Below, one piece after another: positions 44,491 to 56,647 of a stretch of DNA of 64,000 nt. Both the position numbers and the translations under genes were made by a program. The notes under the pieces are model-generated. The model was not told where the DNA came from. It did no database searches and saw only the letters and a program-made list of their open reading frames with translations. Positions within the stretch are counted from its first letter, which is position 1, and each line of letters opens with the position of its first letter. The DNA lies in the NCBI RefSeq assembly GCF_000346465.2, contig NC_034010.1, positions 18,196,919 through 18,260,918 on the forward strand, read 5' to 3'. The DNA is from Prunus persica (lineage: Eukaryota; Streptophyta; Magnoliopsida; Rosales; Rosaceae).

Positions 44491-45784
44491 ATCCAATCCA
44501 ATGAACATGCTAGACTGACAAATAAAAACCTAACTGGCTCTCAAACAACCTCTCTGGTATGACCATAGCATTAGAACATGACAGAGCTAAAGAGAAGGGG
44601 CAAGGAAAAAGAAAAACCGCAAAACAGACACAGGTTAATCTATTTGAACTTGACAACGCTTTTTGAAGAAAGAACTGCTCAAGAGTTGTGAGCATCAATC
44701 AGGTAAGAATTTTCATCTACCGTTACGAATTCTTACCCGAATATTCAGATGAAGAGAAAAACTTACATAGAGAAAAGGTTATAGAATGAACATCAATCAG
44801 GTAAGAATTTTCATCCCATGAGAAATGCTAACGCAATTGTAATAGTTGAAAATCTATAAATCATTCTGTCAGCTGTATGGTGAAAAAAAATTTAGGCTAG
44901 AATATTCAATTCCAGAATGAACCAAAAAAAAAAAATTTTGACAAAACCATTTCACAGATACTATAAGAGCCATGTTAACTCACAAGCACAGGATACAAAG
45001 AATACACCCATTAGCACTGCTTGATGACACTAGATTCTTCATACCATCTCAAATTAGCATACATATGCATCCGAATATCCACAACTACACATACCCTACC
45101 CTTCCTTTCACTTGGATTACTCACTTCTTTTTTTCTTTACACTTTTGGCTGTGCTTTAACAATAACTTAACTGAAAAAGCTAAGCCCAGAACCAAGAAGA
45201 GCAAGGGACCAGTATTCAACTTCTAAAGCTAAAAGTCATAGACTGAAGAACTAATTCACTTAAATTATAATTCTTAATAATAGAGCTCCCCTACCTTATT
45301 CCCTCACAATTCTAATGCATGTAGTCTCTCAAATTCATACACATTTGGTGCTAAATAAACAGAGATACAAGTTTATGCAATATATCAGGGAATAATATGG
45401 GGTAAAATCCACAAACAAAATACATACATATTGCACATATGGTTCGAAACTTTGAGACAAAACACCAATGTATCAACCCTAGCACAAAACCTACACAACA
45501 CAATCTCTGCCTTCCCTTCCATTGATCATATGAACTTGAAAAGAAAAGACCAAGCTTGCTAGAGATACTAATCTGCCCATTAAAGTGAAGTGCAAAATTT
45601 GAGGAAAATGCGAGATTTCACAGACAAAAGAAGCTATATTTGAAGCACAGCAACTCTGAATTACCATATATTTCTCTTGACACACAGCACAACAACTCAT
45701 TGCCTCCAACAGCAAACAAAAAAGGATCAAAATTGAATCCAATCCTAAACGTAAAAAGCAAAAAGAAATTAAAAACTGACTATT
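44491..45784. other. Flank of CGR1-like gene, no gene seen
   Basis: AT-rich. The last part is probably the 3' UTR of the minus-strand gene ending at 45785. None of this is present at the corresponding point in the other duplicate (37.0 kb). Confidence 0.5.
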
Positions 45785-46393
45785 CTAGTCGTCGTTGTTG
45801 TTCTTCTTCTTCTTTTTGTTCTTGTTGATCAAATCATCAGGAACAACCTTGAGCAGCTTCCGGTCCTTGCTCTTGGCAATCTTCTTCAGCGTCTTCGGAT
45901 TCGAAATCACCTGCAGCTTGGTCCCGGACCTCAAGATGTTCTCCTGCTTCTTCTTATCCCTCTCCTCTTTCTTCTTCCTCTTCTCCTCCTTGTTCTTCTT
46001 GATGTCGCCCTTCAGCTCCGCCATTCTCTCTCTGTACGCCCGCTTTATCTCCTTCTCCTTCGCTCTCTCCTCGAAAGTCGTCCCCTTATGGCTAACCTGC
46101 GTCGCCGACGCCCTCTGCTTCCTCGGCTGCTTCCACTTCCGGCCGGAGACTCTCCCGGCGATCACGCCGTCGTAGCTCGGCTTCCCGAAGCTCGGCTTGT
46201 CGGGATTGTCTGACGAGGGTACCGCCGACCGCTTTGACGGAGGTAAACACGTGTCGTCGATTTCCATTGCAGCACCGACAGGGCCAAAGACTAAAGCATC
46301 TTCGTTGGCGGTGGGTTCGGGGTTTCTCTTGCGCTTGTAGGTTTTGCCGCCGAAGCCTTCGTCTAGGCGGCGGAAATCGATTGTGCAGGCCAT
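45785..46393 (-). CDS. CGR1/CCDC86-like ribosome-biogenesis protein
   Basis: A single-exon frame of 202 aa, noticeably more GC-rich than its surroundings. The N-terminus is MACTIDFRRLDEGFGGKTYK. Residues about 81-95 read RVSGRKWKQPRKQRA. A charged coiled coil (KEKEIKRAYRERMAELKGDI...KKKEERDKKKQENILR) comes next, then LQVISNPKTLKKIAKSKDRK and a poly-Lys end. The order SGR-x-WK, charged helix, VI-NP-KLK is the Cgr1/CCDC86 signature: nucleolar proteins linked to 60S pre-rRNA processing. The lysine-rich tail is consistent with nucleolar retention. The family call is good; function is by homology. Confidence 0.85.
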   Translation of the reverse strand: MACTIDFRRLDEGFGGKTYKRKRNPEPTANEDALVFGPVGAAMEIDDTCLPPSKRSAVPSSDNPDKPSFGKPSYDGVIAGRVSGRKWKQPRKQRASATQVSHKGTTFEERAKEKEIKRAYRERMAELKGDIKKNKEEKRKKKEERDKKKQENILRSGTKLQVISNPKTLKKIAKSKDRKLLKVVPDDLINKNKKKKKNNNDD

Positions 46394-47639
46394 GGATGAA
46401 CTAGGTCTTTAGTCTTGTGCCGCCACAAACACTGGATGTAGCTATTTATATGCAACGATTTTTGGTTTTGAGTATTTATATGTAACAAATTAGAATTTAG
46501 CAACGTTTAATGACATTTCATTTTATTTACCAAAAGCCAACTGTATAATAATAATAATAAATAAATTAATTAATTAATTAAAACTTGTAAATTGCAAAAT
46601 AATATTGACAATTTCTTAAAACATTAAAAACCACTAGACTATTTTCTTTTCAATTAATAGGGCATTCACATACAATTTGTTGAAAAACATATCTCATAAG
46701 AAATACTTTTTGTTTTTTTCACTAGTAGATCCTCACATCAAGTAAAAACTTTAAAACAAATATTTTTCTTTGAAAGTAACTCATTTACAAACTTACTAGT
46801 AAAACTAGGGTTGGGCATTGAGTTGGAAAATCGAAAAAGCCTACTGAACCGAATTGACTGGTCGGGTTTGATACGGTTTTTCCATATATTTATTTAAAGT
46901 CACTTTGAAAATTGAACTAAATCGGCCTAAGTTGGTTTAAAACTTGAAAATCGACAGTATAACCAAACCGAACTCTTCTAAGTTCTCTCTCCCCCCCCCC
47001 CTCTTGTTGTTGGTGCTTGTTGAAATCAACTGGATTGAACTGATTTCTTGGTGAATCAATTGTAGTCGGTTGAAGTGCTCTTCAATTCGGTGTCAATATC
47101 CGAAAAGGGCACATCGATAAGGTCGGTCAACGTGTGGTTCTGGCCTTATCAGTACAGTTCAGTTTGGATGCCCAATCCTACTTAAAATTAGTGTATTGGG
47201 AATCTAAAAGTCCACATGTTGTGTTACATGCCTGTTGTTTTCCAACTTACACTGATCTTTCTTTAACTTATTTTCTACTTGTTTTTATTTTATTAATAGT
47301 CACACATAGTTTAGGTAATCTATCTAGATAATTATCTCACCTTTTATTTATTTAGTAATGTAAACTTTGATATGATAGTTGCTTACTTGGTATAAACAAG
47401 TGAGATAGGTCCAAATGAGTTGAATAAAAAACAAATGAACTATTGTAACTAACAAACTGTTAGGGTTTGTTTGTGGCTACTTTTATTGGAAACACTTATG
47501 CTCATTTTTTTATATTAAAAATCTAAATACTTCCTAGAAAAGCATAGAAAGTTGCTTCATGAAGCATAATTCCTTCTAAGGTTTTACGCCAAATGCTTAC
47601 GTAAGTGATTTTAGCAATTTTAAAAGGAGTAGTCTATTG
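46394..47639. other. Intergenic with one MITE
   Basis: CGR1-like promoter side, then a hAT-like MITE (46806-47180), then AT-rich sequence. No gene. Confidence 0.5.
46806..47180. mobile_element. hAT-like MITE, ~375 bp
   Basis: Left end TAGGGTTGGGCATTG; right end, read inverted, TAGGATTGGGCATCC. The interior contains AACCGAATTGACTGGTCGG-type phrases, as in the common plant 'GGGTTGGGCATTCGG' MITE family. I found no clear 8-bp duplication. Confidence 0.55.
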
Positions 47640-48450
47640 GCCCTATTCTCCCCTCTTTGTGGGTGTTTTGCTCTCCCCTTTGGTGGGTGTTTAGCTCGAG
47701 CTCTGCTCTAATTTTGAGGCTTCATGCCCCGGCTTCCTTTATTTCCATAGATTCCCCTTTATCTCTCATCCCTTGTATTCTATTGTCCCTTCCTCCACCC
47801 ATTTACTCTTATCTCCCCCACCCACTCCATTCAAATCCCTTTTCTATGGTATTGGTATCGTCCTTTCCCATTGAAATTTTCTCCTCCTTATTGATATGGC
47901 TTCACCATGTGGCTGCTTCGACTAGCCATAAAGGCATTGCGTGCTTATAACACTGAAGGCCTGTAGAGTTCAAACTCTTGCTCTTGCTTGGGTGCCTGCA
48001 CCACCTCATTCTTCTATGTTGATGTTTGTTTGGCTTTTGTGTTTGTTCTGGTGCTTTGTCAGTTTTGATTTAGGAGGTGATGATCTTCTTGTGGCTAGCT
48101 TCTTTTTTCTTGTATGTATTTATGTAATATGTGGGATTTTAAGGTATTTGGGTGGATATGTGGGTCGTACATTTGTTTCTTTTTGTGCCCCTTGGGTGTG
48201 GCAGCTCATCCCCTCAACTTGTATCGGTGATATCGTCTCAAGCGTTGGCGGCAGCTCAGCTATGCTTTGTTTGCTATTTTGGCCTTGTGTGGGCTTAATG
48301 CCTTTTGGGATTTAAGCTTTCTTTTGCATTTTATTTGGGCCTCTGGCCTTTTTGCTTGTTGCTGAGCTCAGTTGGTTGGGTCTCACTTTTGTTGTTTTGT
48401 TGTGTCTTTTGTGGTTTCTTAATGAAATCTATTTCCGACCCAAAAAATTA
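47640..48450 (+). mobile_element. 5'-truncated LINE-like 3' end
   Basis: T/G-rich text ends with GGTTTCTTAATGAAATCTATTTCCGACCCAAAAAATTAAAAAA. This resembles the 3' tails of plant LINEs, which finish with a TTTAATGAAAT block and a short A-rich tail. Two overlapping short frames here (47657-47950 and 47941-48315) have no recognisable domain. The right edge coincides with the point where the duplicated sequence resumes. Call by resemblance only. Confidence 0.3.
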
Positions 48451-48459
48451 AAAAAGTCT

Positions 48460-50760
48460 AGTAATACTTCTTTCTCAAAGTTGAAAGAGGTTTCAACCAA
48501 TTCGAAAACCTCATACCTCAATGATTGAAAATAAAGAGGTCATTATTGTAATATTAGTTGGAAAGCTAAGAAATTTTTTTATTTTATCGGACGACAAAAA
48601 ACACAATTTCTTATTTAAGTATTTGAGATTGAATGATATATATTTTTAGTGGTATTTTTTTAAAATATTAATAAAAAAGTTATTTATTTTTAAATTTCAA
48701 TTCAAGAAGTTGCATTTGAATTTCTTAGTGCTCGGACAAAAGAAAAGGAAACATTGTCGGTGGCAAAAGCCCAAACAGAGAAACAAAAAAGATTAAACTC
48801 TGAAAAAAGCTCAAACAAGCGAGAGAGAGAGATAAATACAGAACCTTGGAGCAGATGGAAAGATAAGAGCCGTCAGTCTCACTATCACCACTCCACCCTG
48901 CAGCTCAGAGCAACCAACAACCGATCAGTGAGAGTGGAAATATTACATCAATTTTTCATGGATGTAGTTATTATCATGTCTTCTTGGGTTTCAGAGGCGA
49001 AGATACTTGCAAGACTTTTACCGACCACCGCTCCATAGCCTTGGTCAACGCCATGTAAGCCGGTAAGCAATCTATATTTATTCGGCCAAGCCCTTAAAGC
49101 CTGTGTGGAAGTGAATCTATGCTTATATGTTATTCCTAATTTCTATTGAGATTAGTGCCTGCGTATTATATATCTACTTATAATTAGAAGAAATTCATGT
49201 TTAAGGGTTTCAGAAAATTCCCAGAGTACTAATTCAGAATTTGGCTCTCTCTGTTTTGATCAGTGGGTGAAGAATCTTGAAGGCGTAGCTTTTGATGGAG
49301 AAGATGTGTTGGATGAAACCAATTGTGAAGTTCTTCGGCATAAAGTAGATTGGAGAACCATATAAAGAAAAAGGTACTAATCTTTCTTTCTGCCTCCGAT
49401 CCCACTTTGTTTCGTCAGAAAATGGAACTTAGAATGAAGTCTATGAACGCATCTTTGGTGAGTGAGGCATCTTTCATTGGACTAGTTGATAAGAAAAAAC
49501 ACAAAGATGCAACCCTTCAAGCAATAGAGGACATAGAAAGCAACTCATTCTTTGGTAAGGATGAATACATCGTTGCAAGAAAGGAGGAAGTGTCAAGTAT
49601 AGTTGCAACCTTGATTATCTCCAACAGTCGAGAAAGTATTTTGGTTATTGTAGGAATGGGTGGTGTAGGAAAGACAACTTTGGATGAGTTAGTATACAAT
49701 GAACCTGACAAAGAAAAGATATGTTGTCGTCCTTGATGACATTTGGAACGAAGATGAACAAAAATGGAATAGTTTGATGAGTTGTTTGTCAAAAACTTGA
49801 TTTCGTTCAAGGGATCACCAATATTGTCACTAAACCATCATTGAAACAATGTTTTGCATATTGCTCAATGTTCATGAAAGATTTCAATTGGTGAGTTGAA
49901 ACACTTGAGGTATCTGGATGTTTCTAGAACCAATATCAAAGCACTCTCCAATTCTATTGTAAAAATTTGTAATCTACAAACATTGAGGATGACATTGTTT
50001 CTCACTTGAAAAGTTTCCAAAGAAACTGAAAAATTTGATCAACTTGAGGCACATTTAGTTTGATGGACATACGAGATTTCCCGTTGGTGTGGGTGCCAAC
50101 TAATCTCCAAATATTATCTAAAGTTGTAGTAATGGAAGGGGTTGGGGAATATGTGCAACATGAAGAAGAAGCATTGAAATAAAATTTAGTGGGAAAGACA
50201 AACATATACATTTGAAGATTTGTAAGGGACCCAAATAGGCTATGGAGCAACAAGGAGGATAATGTACTAGAAGGCCTCCAACCGCACCCTAATTTTGTAA
50301 TTTTAGAGATGGAGAATTTCATGGTTGCTACATTTCCATCATGGATGAGCATGAGCTTGTCGTTGCCAACTCTCAATTATCTACTTAATCTCAGACAGCT
50401 TGAGATTAATAGATGGATAAATTTAAAACGTGCGGGAGCTAAGTTTTGTTTCCAGTCTTGAAGACTTTCAAATTAGTGATACCCCAAACCTAATTGAATG
50501 GATGGAAGGACCTGTGAAGCCACCTGATTAATAGTGGTGTTTCCTTGCCTTAAGGAACTGTCTCTCTCATATTGTCAGAAACTGAGAAATGTTCCGAGTC
50601 ATTTATTTTTTAATTGAGTATATATTTATGTTTGTCAAACCTACCCAGTGAGTTGAACAGATGTACATTCCTTCAAGATTTGGAAATAAGAGTGTGTAAA
50701 GTCTTATGTTCATTCAATTCACAATCTAATACCCTCTGCAAAATTGGAATTTTGGTGTTG
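48460..50760 (+). pseudogene. Chimeric NLR pseudogene B (TIR fragment + CC-type NB-ARC-LRR)
   Basis: Duplicate of pseudogene A and its 5' flank. The TIR fragment is at 48962-49056 (YHVFLGFRGEDTCKTFTDH, then a stop). The CC part starts at about 49264 (EDVLDETNCEVLRHK, then a one-base deletion). The main frame at 49350-49736 holds an intact P-loop, GMGGVGKTTL. The same deletion as in A brings VVVLDDIWNEDEQKWN directly behind it, and the GLPL region is again missing. LRR remnants run to about 50460, and another LRR-like piece (LPSELNRCTFLQDLEI) lies at 50640-50700. No TNL C-terminal domain follows here. Not functional. Confidence 0.8.
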
Positions 50761-51321
50761 TGTTGGAGCGGAATTTCCACCCCTCCATGTCTTGAGCGTT
50801 GTCTATGGCTCTATGCCCGTGTGTTTTTTTTCTTTTAAATGAACTCATTCAGATATAAGGGCATGATTTGCCTCTATAATTTGAAAACTATACAATTTAT
50901 CATGCAATATCCTGCCACCACAATTGGTCTGGATGAAACGAGAAGGGAACAAGCAGGCCTAGCACTACAACGTGCATCATGCAATATCCTTATCATTCTG
51001 CCACCACAAAATAATCAACAAGGGCTTGTCTCCAACTTTATCAAAAGTGATAATGTGGTTAGGGTAAGGTTTTCCTGACAGTTCTTGTTGTCAAGCTCTT
51101 CAAAAGAAATTAAAAGGCCATCTTTATCAAAAGACATGATATTTTTATTTGATTAATCGTGAGAGCTACTTTGCTTTTAACTATATGTTTACAGAATCCA
51201 AAGAAGCTGTACCTTCGGAAACCAGTAATTAAATTAAGCCTTAATTTCCACAGTAGCTCTTATAGACACCAGCAAAGGGCAGTTTGTTTGTGTGAAAATT
51301 TTTCGTTCTCATCCACGGACC
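50761..51321. other. Spacer before TNL pseudogene
   Basis: No gene is seen. 51255-51321 is the TNL 5' flank shared with 42425-42470. Confidence 0.5.
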
Positions 51322-54300
51322 ATGGCACTTGTAAGAACAACTCAAGGAGAGGCCTCCTCTTCCAATAGTTCGCGTTGTTCTTCTCATCGATGCAGTAGTT
51401 ATCACATGTTCATGAGTTTCAGAGGTGAAGACACTCGCAAGACTTTTACTGACCACCTCTACACGGCCCTGGTAAATGCAAGGTTTTGTACGTTCTGGGA
51501 CAACAATGAACTCGAAAGAGGAGAAGATATCAAGCCGGAGCTGCAAAAAGCAATCCAACAATCACAAAGTTCTGTCATTGTGTTTTCGAAAGATTACGCT
51601 TTGTCTAGATGGTGCCTTGATGAGCTTGTGATGATCCTTGGCTGCAAGAGGACTTATCATGATCATGTCGTTTTACTGGTCTTCTACGATGTGGATCCAT
51701 ACAAGGTGAGGAACTAGACAGGAAGTGTGGCAAAAGCATTTGCTAGACACCAGAAAACTCAATCATGGAACAAGGTGAACAGATGGAGGGCGGCATTTAC
51801 AGAGATTGCAGATTTGGCTGGGATGGTGTTACAAAATCAAGCTGATGGGTAACTTCTTTCCTATAAGTCCAGATCGAGAAATATATATATCTTTGCCAAC
51901 TTGAATGCATAGGAAATTGAAATTAATACACCATGTTTACAATGAATAGTCTTAATATAGTAGGGTAATTGTATATGATCTCATTTTCAGTTTTTCTATT
52001 TTTACTTTATTTTGCTCTTTCAACCAGTACACTAATTAGTAATTTCATTCCCGCTACTCTGCCTTTAGACCAGTATAGTCTTAACAATCTATCAGAATTT
52101 AAGTGCACCTTATAACTTTCTTCTGTTATTTCCATACACTTTATATTGGAAAAAGCTTGGCTCCTTAAAACTGGGGAGGTGCTCATCCTCAAAACAATTG
52201 AGATGACACTTGTTAATTTCATTTAAATTTTATTTTTTTGAAATTCTTTTAACTTTCTTTGTTTTGAAATTTGAAAGTGTCAAAATCCCATTTGCTTTGA
52301 GAAGGAACTCTTCCTTAAGAGCCAAGCTTTGTTTGAATCATATGCACATGTTTTTTCTTTCTTTTAAATGAACTCATACAGATCTGATTTCTATTTAATT
52401 ATTTTGATTGCAATTTTCTAGGTACGAGTCAAAGTTTATCAAGAAAATTGTGAAAGTAGTTGGGGAGAAACTAAGTTGCACACCTTTAAGTGTTGCTCCC
52501 TTTATGTTTGGAATGCAGTATGAAGTCTAAGATATCAATTTTATGGTTACAAGATGGATCAACTGATGTCGGCATATTGTAATCTATGGGATAAGTGGAA
52601 TGGGGAAGACACCAATTGCAAAATTGGTTTATAATTCAAATTTTAGAAAATTCTAAGGAAGCAGCTTTATTGAAAATATCAGAGAAATTTCACAACACAC
52701 CCATGGCTTAGTCAAAATACAAAGACAACTTCTTTATGGTATTCTAAATGGGATAAAAGTGAAAATACACTGCGTTAGTGAGGGAATATCTAAGATAGAA
52801 GATGTCATAACCTCTAAAGGGGTTCTTCTTGTTCTAGATGATGTGGATCATGTAGACCAATTAGATGCAGTACTTAGGATGAAAAATCGATTTTACCCAG
52901 GAAGTATAATCGTTATAACAACTAGACGTTCAAGATTATTAAAGGGTCATCGAGTTACTAAGGTTCTTGACGTTGAAACATTGGATTACGATGAATCCTT
53001 AGAGCTCTTCGGGCGGTATGCTTTTGGCCAAGACTACCCCATTGAAGGTTACCTGGAATATTCAGAAAAGGCAATGTACCATTGTGGAGGACTTCCATTA
53101 GCTCTTAAAGTTTTACGTTCTTCTCTATTGGGTGAAAGTATTGGTGTATGGAAAAGTGCATTTGAGAAGTTGGAAGCTATTCCAAATGTTGAAATTATGA
53201 ATAAACTGAGAATAAGCTACGATGACTATGACCGAAAATTATTCCTCCACATTGCCTGTTTCTTTATCCAAACGTTTTCCCATTTTCTTGTGTAGGGTAC
53301 GCAAACGATTGAAGGTCTTGTCCTGGAGATGCATATGCTCCCTGCAAACAATCAAATAAGCTCAAATGGGACAGTCTTTGAAACCAATGCATTTGCGAGG
53401 ATGCCCAAACTCAAACTACTCCATCTTGGTCATGTACAAATTGATGGATGTTATGCAGAATTTCCTACAGGATAAAGATGGCTGTGTTGGGTTTGAATTT
53501 CCTTTGGATTCTATACCTGCTAATTTTCCTCTGGAGCCTGATTGTTCTTGAAATGCAATATAGCAGCTTGAGGCAAGTCTGCAAAGGGGCAAAAATACGT
53601 TACTCTTTCAATTCCTTTTCCTTGTTTTAGGCTTTCAATTTGATGACAAAGTATATATCAATAAGAATTAACGTCCCGCAAAGGACCCACTAGTGTAGTG
53701 GTTTGGAGTATTTACTCCCTCAGGCAAGGTCTTGGGTTCGAGTCCTAGCATCCGTGTTGTGTGTGTGAGTTTAATATGTTATCGCCCCTTTCAATAGGAA
53801 AGGACCTCAAAAAAAAAAAAAAAAAAAAAAAAATTAACGTCCCATGTTGTTTCTAAATTGTAATTCTAAATTGTTAATGGGAACAAGATGGTCATGAAAA
53901 ATATGCATTTAATGTTGAATCATTTTCCTAAACTTTCCCATGAGGAGATAAAACAAAACCCAAGTTGGAAGGAGGGCTTCATTTCCCCCCTACTTTCCCA
54001 TGTGTCGGCAAACCATTTTCTATATTTGGACTTACCAAACATGGGAATACAATTGATTTCTCATCCCCAGGTCTCCTTTTCCATGAACCAAATAGGACCT
54101 TAATGAGTTATTAGTTACGATGACGAGGAACACGGAATCTCTTAAAGTTCTTGAAACAGATGGAATTCCAATAAGTGAATTATGTCCATATATATTGAGT
54201 TCTTTCCCATGCTCTTCAGCATATTTAAGTCTTAAAGGGTGCAATCTTTCAGATGATGCCTTTCCAAGGGATTTTGGTTACCTTTCGTCATTGAAAAGCC

Positions 54301-54831
54301 TTAATCTTGGGTATAATCCAATTTGTACCCTGCCAAATTTTATCTATAATCCATGGCACCTGTAAGGATAGAGAACCCATACGCTATAAATACTAGTGAT
54401 CGGAGTCCCATGGTATGCGCTTGCTTCTCTCTCCCTCTCTCTCTCTCTCTCACTCATAGATTATAGGAAAGAGTCGACTAATATTGTGATTTCAATGGCA
54501 TATTTACATATAGGCACTGTACAAATATGGTATATTCAGCACATTTTTAGATGGGAATGAGGTTCCAGGCCAGTTGATCAGCCATAAAAGTAGAGGGTCC
54601 CCAATATCTTTCATTGTGCCTGATCTCAGAATTCGAGGCTTGAACATCTACGCTAGCTGTCTATGAAGACACAGACAATGACATTGATTATGTCTACTTT
54701 TTTGGACCAATAATGATCAAAGTGAGTAACAGGAGCAAGGGTTTGAAGTGGATCTTTAGCCCAGAGTTCTACGGTGTTCCAGATGGACATGATATGGTTA
54801 AGTCATTGGAAGATGAACAATCAATAAATTA
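51322..54831 (+). pseudogene. TIR-NBS-LRR pseudogene C
   Basis: Exon 1 (51322-51848) is a nearly complete TIR domain (YHMFMSFRGEDTRKTFTDH, SRWCLDELVM) with one in-frame stop at 51715. Exon 2 (from 52422) starts YESKFIKKIVKVVGEKL. It has several stops and an altered P-loop (GISGMGKTP, Thr to Pro). Then come an intact run of kinase-2 (VLLVLDDVDHVDQLD) and GLPLALKV, breaking off after LHIACFF at 53270, so the MHD region is lost. Exon 3 (53296-) is recognisable with stops. A SINE sits behind it. LRR pieces (54160-54365) and a C-terminal domain (54515-54830, GNEVPGQLISHKS) follow. It is the closest relative of the intact TNL on the other strand. Confidence 0.88.
53678..53831 (+). mobile_element. 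tRNA-derived SINE with target duplication
   Basis: It carries an A-box-like stretch (TAGTGTAGTGGTTTGGAGTA) and a clean pol III B-box (GGTTCGAGTCC, about 53739), and ends in a ~25-base poly-A. It is flanked on both sides by AATTAACGTCCC (53666-53677 and 53832-53843). About 154 bp including tail. It lies within TNL pseudogene C. Confidence 0.9.
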
Positions 54832-56647
54832 GAGCATAAAAGTTCTGTTTTGCAGACATAACAGGTGCGGAAGAGAACCATTATCTCGAGCTCTAATTAA
54901 AAATTTACAGTACGCAACCATATGTATATCAAACAACGTCATCAGTTCATCATCTCTTCATGCAGGAGCATTCAATATTCACGCGACCCTTTGAGGCTCC
55001 GCTGGCGTCAAAAAAAAAAACACACATAAAAATTGTCAATTTAAAAAAGAAGATTTAAAATCCGAGTCCCAAATACACCAAATGCTGATTCCCTCTCCGC
55101 CCCATGCATAAGCATAACCATTCATTCTGTGTGAAATCTGTAAATATTCTCAACCAAAAAAAAAAAAAAAATTCTCTAAATATAATTAAGCAGCAAGTTG
55201 TTACTAATGCTATGCAATTCAAAAAATAAAAGGGGGATTCACTATTATACCCAATGTAGGAGACTAAATTATAAAAAAAATCATGTATGAAATGGTCTTT
55301 AGAAACACACCCAAAACCTATTTACAACATAATAAAAAGACTTTTAACTTCTTTTAAATTACAAAATTGGCAGTGATTTCATAAAACAAACTCATCTACT
55401 AAAACATCATTAAAAAAAACCCAAAGCACTCAATAGGGTATCAAAGTAATATAGGGCCAGTTGTTATTTTTTGCGTTTGTTTATAGAAATTAAATGGTGT
55501 AGGATTTATCTATATTAATAATGCTAAGAATGAATATATGAGTAAATATGTCAAAAAAAGAATAATGTACTTGAACATCTTCAAGATGACTTTTTTCGAG
55601 TGAGTAGAGGTTTTTCGCGGGTTTTAAGGTAAACAATTAGCGACAGTGACAAGTTATTGTCCTTTGTTAATGACTAATGTTCACTTTCCAACGACTAGTT
55701 GTTCACTTTCTTTGTTTTCCCAAATAAAAGAGAAAAATACAATAAGACTTGGAAGATTCTGTCTTTTATGAAGATATATGGTCATTTTACTGTCAATAAT
55801 TTGGTGTCTCTATCTAGCGTGAATGAAGTCTACATTCACCATTGTACTGTAATTTGGTGTTTCTAGTACCATCACAAAGATGGATAATATAAAGACAATA
55901 AGCTTTGAATATTCTCTATCTTTTCGGGTTATTTTCAAAGATGTTGTTTAAGATTTACAAAATTATCACCTTCAGTCCATAAGATTTGTTTTTCCTATCA
56001 TGATAGTCCCCCAAATTAAAACCCAACATCAATTTGGCCCTTACCATTTGATTTTGCAAAAAATCTATTAGATTATTGACATGACGCACCGCATGGACTA
56101 CACAATATATATATATATATATATATTGAAAAGCCATTTTAAAAAAAATTCGAGGGTTCTTCTGGTTCTTTAAATTTTAATGATCAAAGTTGGATTATCA
56201 TATAAGGGACAATCCACTGGAGGGAAAAAAAGAAAAAAAAAAAAAAAGCAAACTTGATCCATCATTGCAAATTCGTCTTCTTCTCAATCTTACTATTCAA
56301 ACCAAAATTCAGCTTTAGTTAAATGATGGTTATGACAGAGAGATGCGGGGTGGGTGGGGACGGCATGAACTTGAATAGCGTTTAGAAAATATTACAATCA
56401 ACAATGATTGGAGGGTCCAAAAAGTTAAGAAATATTGTAACAAAGTTAATAAATATAAGAAAGAAATAATAGAAAGGATTTGAATTAGAATATGTAAAAA
56501 TTAACCACAGCAGATGCTCAAAAGTGTCGCTCTCATGGTTCCCATGTTCGATATAAGAGTCGATTATTACAACATGTAAAATGGAAAAATCGACTGAATA
56601 AATTGGCTGAAAACAACTCAACCGGGCTGTGATCAAGTAGAAAAACT
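54832..56647. other. Intergenic between tail-to-tail TNLs, with a relic TNL promoter
   Basis: AT-rich with poly-A and TA runs. 55596-55740 repeats the 5' flank of the intact TNL (see separate entry). No gene is seen. Confidence 0.55.
55596..55740 (-). repeat. Relic copy of TNL upstream region
   Basis: Shares with 63303-63438, in the same orientation, the phrases TCGAGTGAGT, GGTTTTTCGC-GTTTTAAGGT, GACAAGTT(A/G)TTGTCCTTT and TTTGTTTTCCCAAATAAAAG. No TNL coding sequence lies where the gene would be expected, below 55.5 kb. Confidence 0.75.

Noticed and set aside
47657..48315. Two overlapping plus-strand frames
   Set aside because: Leucine/serine/cysteine-rich low-information peptides in a T-rich LINE-like tail; no motif.
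53678..53800. Possible functional tRNA gene (A- and B-box)
   Set aside because: No cloverleaf can be drawn, and the poly-A tail and target duplication show it is a SINE.
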